DNA of 64,000 nt from Georgenia subflava. Lineage in GTDB: Bacteria; Actinomycetota; Actinomycetes; Actinomycetales; Actinomycetaceae. Within the stretch, counting starts at the first letter, position 1. Every line of letters begins with the position of its first letter. A program made the position numbers and the translations under genes. The stretch lies in assembly GCF_009193155.1 (NCBI RefSeq), contig NZ_VUKD01000001.1, positions 620,001 to 684,000 on the forward strand. The letters run 5' to 3'. A model generated the notes under the pieces. That model did no database searches. It had not been told where the DNA came from and saw only the letters and a list, made by a program, of their open reading frames with translations. This document shows positions 62,566 to 64,000 of this stretch, piece after piece.

Positions 62566-64000
62566 ATGAAGGTCATGGCGCAGATGTCGATGGTGATGAA
62601 CATCGACAAGTGCATCGGGTGCCACACGTGCTCGGTCACGTGCAAGCAGGCGTGGACGAACCGCACGGGCATGGAGTACGTGTGGTTCAACAACGTCGAG
62701 ACCCGCCCCGGCCTCGGCTACCCCCGGCGCTACGAGGACCAGGAGGAGTGGCAGGGCGGCTGGGTCCGCAACAAGCGCGGCAAGCTCAAGCTGCGCGCGG
62801 GCGGACGCCTGAAGAAGCTCGCCACCATCTTCTCCAACCCGAAGATGCCGACCATCCAGGACTACTACGAGCCCTGGACCTACGAGTACGACATGCTCCT
62901 GTCCGCCCCGGCGGACTCCCGGCACACCCCGGTGGCCCGGCCCAAGTCCCTGCTCACCGGCGAGGACCACAAGATCGAGTGGTCGGCCAACTGGGACGAC
63001 AACCTGGGCGGCTCGCAGGAGATCGCCACCCAGGACCCGGTCCTGAAGCACATGAGCGACCACGTGGCCATGGAGTTCGAGAAGAGCTTCATGTTCTACC
63101 TGCCGCGCATCTGCGAGCACTGCCTCAACCCCTCGTGCGTGGCCTCCTGCCCGTCCGGCGCCATCTACAAGCGCGAGGAGGACGGCATCGTCCTCGTCGA
63201 CCAGGAGCAGTGCCGCGGCTGGCGCATGTGCATCACGGGCTGCCCGTACAAGAAGATGTACTTCAACCACAAGACCGGCAAGGCCGAGAAGTGCACGCTG
63301 TGCTACCCGCGCATCGAGGTCGGCCTGCCCACCGTGTGCTCGGAGACCTGCGTGGGCCGGCTGCGCTACATCGGCCTGGTCCTGTACGACGCCGACCGGG
63401 TCGGCGAGGCGGCCGCCGTCGAGAACGAGCACGACCTGCTGGCCGCCCAGCGCTCGGTGTTCCTGGACCCGCACGACCCCGAGGTCGTCGCCGCGGCCCG
63501 CCGGGACGGGATCGCCGAGGACTGGATCACCGCGGCGCAGTCGAGCCCCATCTGGAAGCTGATCTCCGACTACGAGATCGCCCTGCCGCTGCACCCGGAG
63601 TACCGGACCCTCCCGATGGTCTGGTACGTCCCGCCGCTGAGCCCCGTGGTCGACGTCGTCACCTCCTCGGGCAACGACGGCGAGGACGCCAAGACGCTGC
63701 TCACGGCCATCTCCACCATGCGGATCCCGCTCGAGTACCTCGCCGAGCTCTTCAGCGCCGGGGACACGGGGCCGGTGGAGAAGGTGCTGCGCCGCCTGGC
63801 CGCCATGCGCTCCTACATGCGCGACATCAACCTGGGCAACGCCCCGAAAGAGGAGACGGCCGCCGCGGTGGGCATGACCGGCGCCGAGATCGAGGCGATG
63901 TACCGGCTGCTCGCCATCGCCAAGTACGAGGACCGGTACGTCATCCCCACCGCCCACGCCGAGGCCGCCGCCAACTTGGAGGAGATGGCCTGCTCGCTCG
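62566..64000 (+). CDS. narH: respiratory nitrate reductase beta subunit (3' end beyond window)
   Basis: The visible 478 residues start MKVMAQMSMVMNIDKCIGCH and continue without stop to the edge. Four iron-sulfur motifs are seen: CIGCHTCSVTC, CEHCLNPSCVASC, CRGWRMCITGC (with Trp at the fourth position, the [3Fe-4S] site) and CTLC with CSETC. It carries electrons from NarI haem to NarG. About 30-40 C-terminal residues are missing; narJ and narI are expected just outside the window. Confidence 0.97.
   Translation, partial: MKVMAQMSMVMNIDKCIGCHTCSVTCKQAWTNRTGMEYVWFNNVETRPGLGYPRRYEDQEEWQGGWVRNKRGKLKLRAGGRLKKLATIFSNPKMPTIQDYYEPWTYEYDMLLSAPADSRHTPVARPKSLLTGEDHKIEWSANWDDNLGGSQEIATQDPVLKHMSDHVAMEFEKSFMFYLPRICEHCLNPSCVASCPSGAIYKREEDGIVLVDQEQCRGWRMCITGCPYKKMYFNHKTGKAEKCTLCYPRIEVGLPTVCSETCVGRLRYIGLVLYDADRVGEAAAVENEHDLLAAQRSVFLDPHDPEVVAAARRDGIAEDWITAAQSSPIWKLISDYEIALPLHPEYRTLPMVWYVPPLSPVVDVVTSSGNDGEDAKTLLTAISTMRIPLEYLAELFSAGDTGPVEKVLRRLAAMRSYMRDINLGNAPKEETAAAVGMTGAEIEAMYRLLAIAKYEDRYVIPTAHAEAAANLEEMACSL

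Noticed and set aside
61966-63957. Minus-strand ORF opposite narG end and narH
   Set aside because: The sequence is low-complexity and mirrors codons of NarH, which has full Fe-S motifs on the plus strand.
58687-64000. narGH as nitrite oxidoreductase
   Set aside because: NarK, a NarG/NarH of normal reductase type and Moco genes indicate dissimilatory nitrate reduction.

Overview
The window is a single-chromosome-like stretch of very high G+C DNA (low 70s % by eye) with GTG starts, ATGA/GTGA gene overlaps, leaderless-type promoters, a lysC-asd operon with an internal lysC start, a mycothiol-era actinobacterial gene set and few A/T tracts. This points to an actinobacterium, most likely a Micrococcales relative (Cellulomonas/Georgenia-like). 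That placement is an inference from style and gene content; there is no rRNA gene to settle it. I see no prophage, integrase, insertion sequence or CRISPR array.

Layout. 0-8.3 kb: a PhoD-like phosphatase (cut by the left edge), a VOC protein, then leftward asd/lysC and leftward dnaX-recR-TSUP. 8.4-11.2 kb: SRP RNA (minus), tRNA-Ser(GGA), a c-di-AMP (ydaO-type) riboswitch in front of an NlpC/P60 cell-wall hydrolase, a ParB-like small protein and a LytR_C protein. 11.3-19.3 kb: nucleobase and nucleoside transporters, a class I glutamine amidotransferase coupled to a sirtuin, a DMT exporter divergent from a MarR regulator, GNAT, and a BASS-type transporter. 19.5-24.6 kb: a GTP cyclohydrolase II-RibD_C fusion facing an operon of glycosyltransferase, PTPS-like protein and MDR dehydrogenase, followed by a Cof-type HAD phosphatase; this looks like an uncharacterised pathway from GTP. 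24.7-35.5 kb: tRNA-Ser(CGA), protoglobin, adenine-deaminase-like Add, an MSOX-like oxidase, a second sirtuin, P450, acylphosphatase, tadA, upp, and a MetZ-type enzyme under a SAM riboswitch. 35.6-43.6 kb: a complete Flp/Tad pilus locus read leftward. 43.9-51.3 kb: TetR, hydrolase, a MarR/DHA2 efflux pair, LysE and small proteins. 51.3-64 kb: molybdenum cofactor genes (moeZ, moeA, moaC, mobA, mog) leading into narK-narG-narH; narH is cut by the right edge. The Moco genes plausibly supply the bis-MGD cofactor of the nitrate reductase.

The most unusual non-gene feature is repetitive DNA. Four copies of one 39-bp (one degenerate) palindrome lie at gene 3' ends, and at least eight unrelated short tandem duplications (7 to 69 bp units) sit in intergenic space or at gene ends, plus a 30-bp in-frame minisatellite inside the glycosyltransferase. 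The strongest candidate for an undescribed system is the GTP cyclohydrolase II/PTPS-like/glycosyltransferase locus, because its PTPS-like protein has lost the known catalytic residues while keeping an otherwise intact fold-length sequence.
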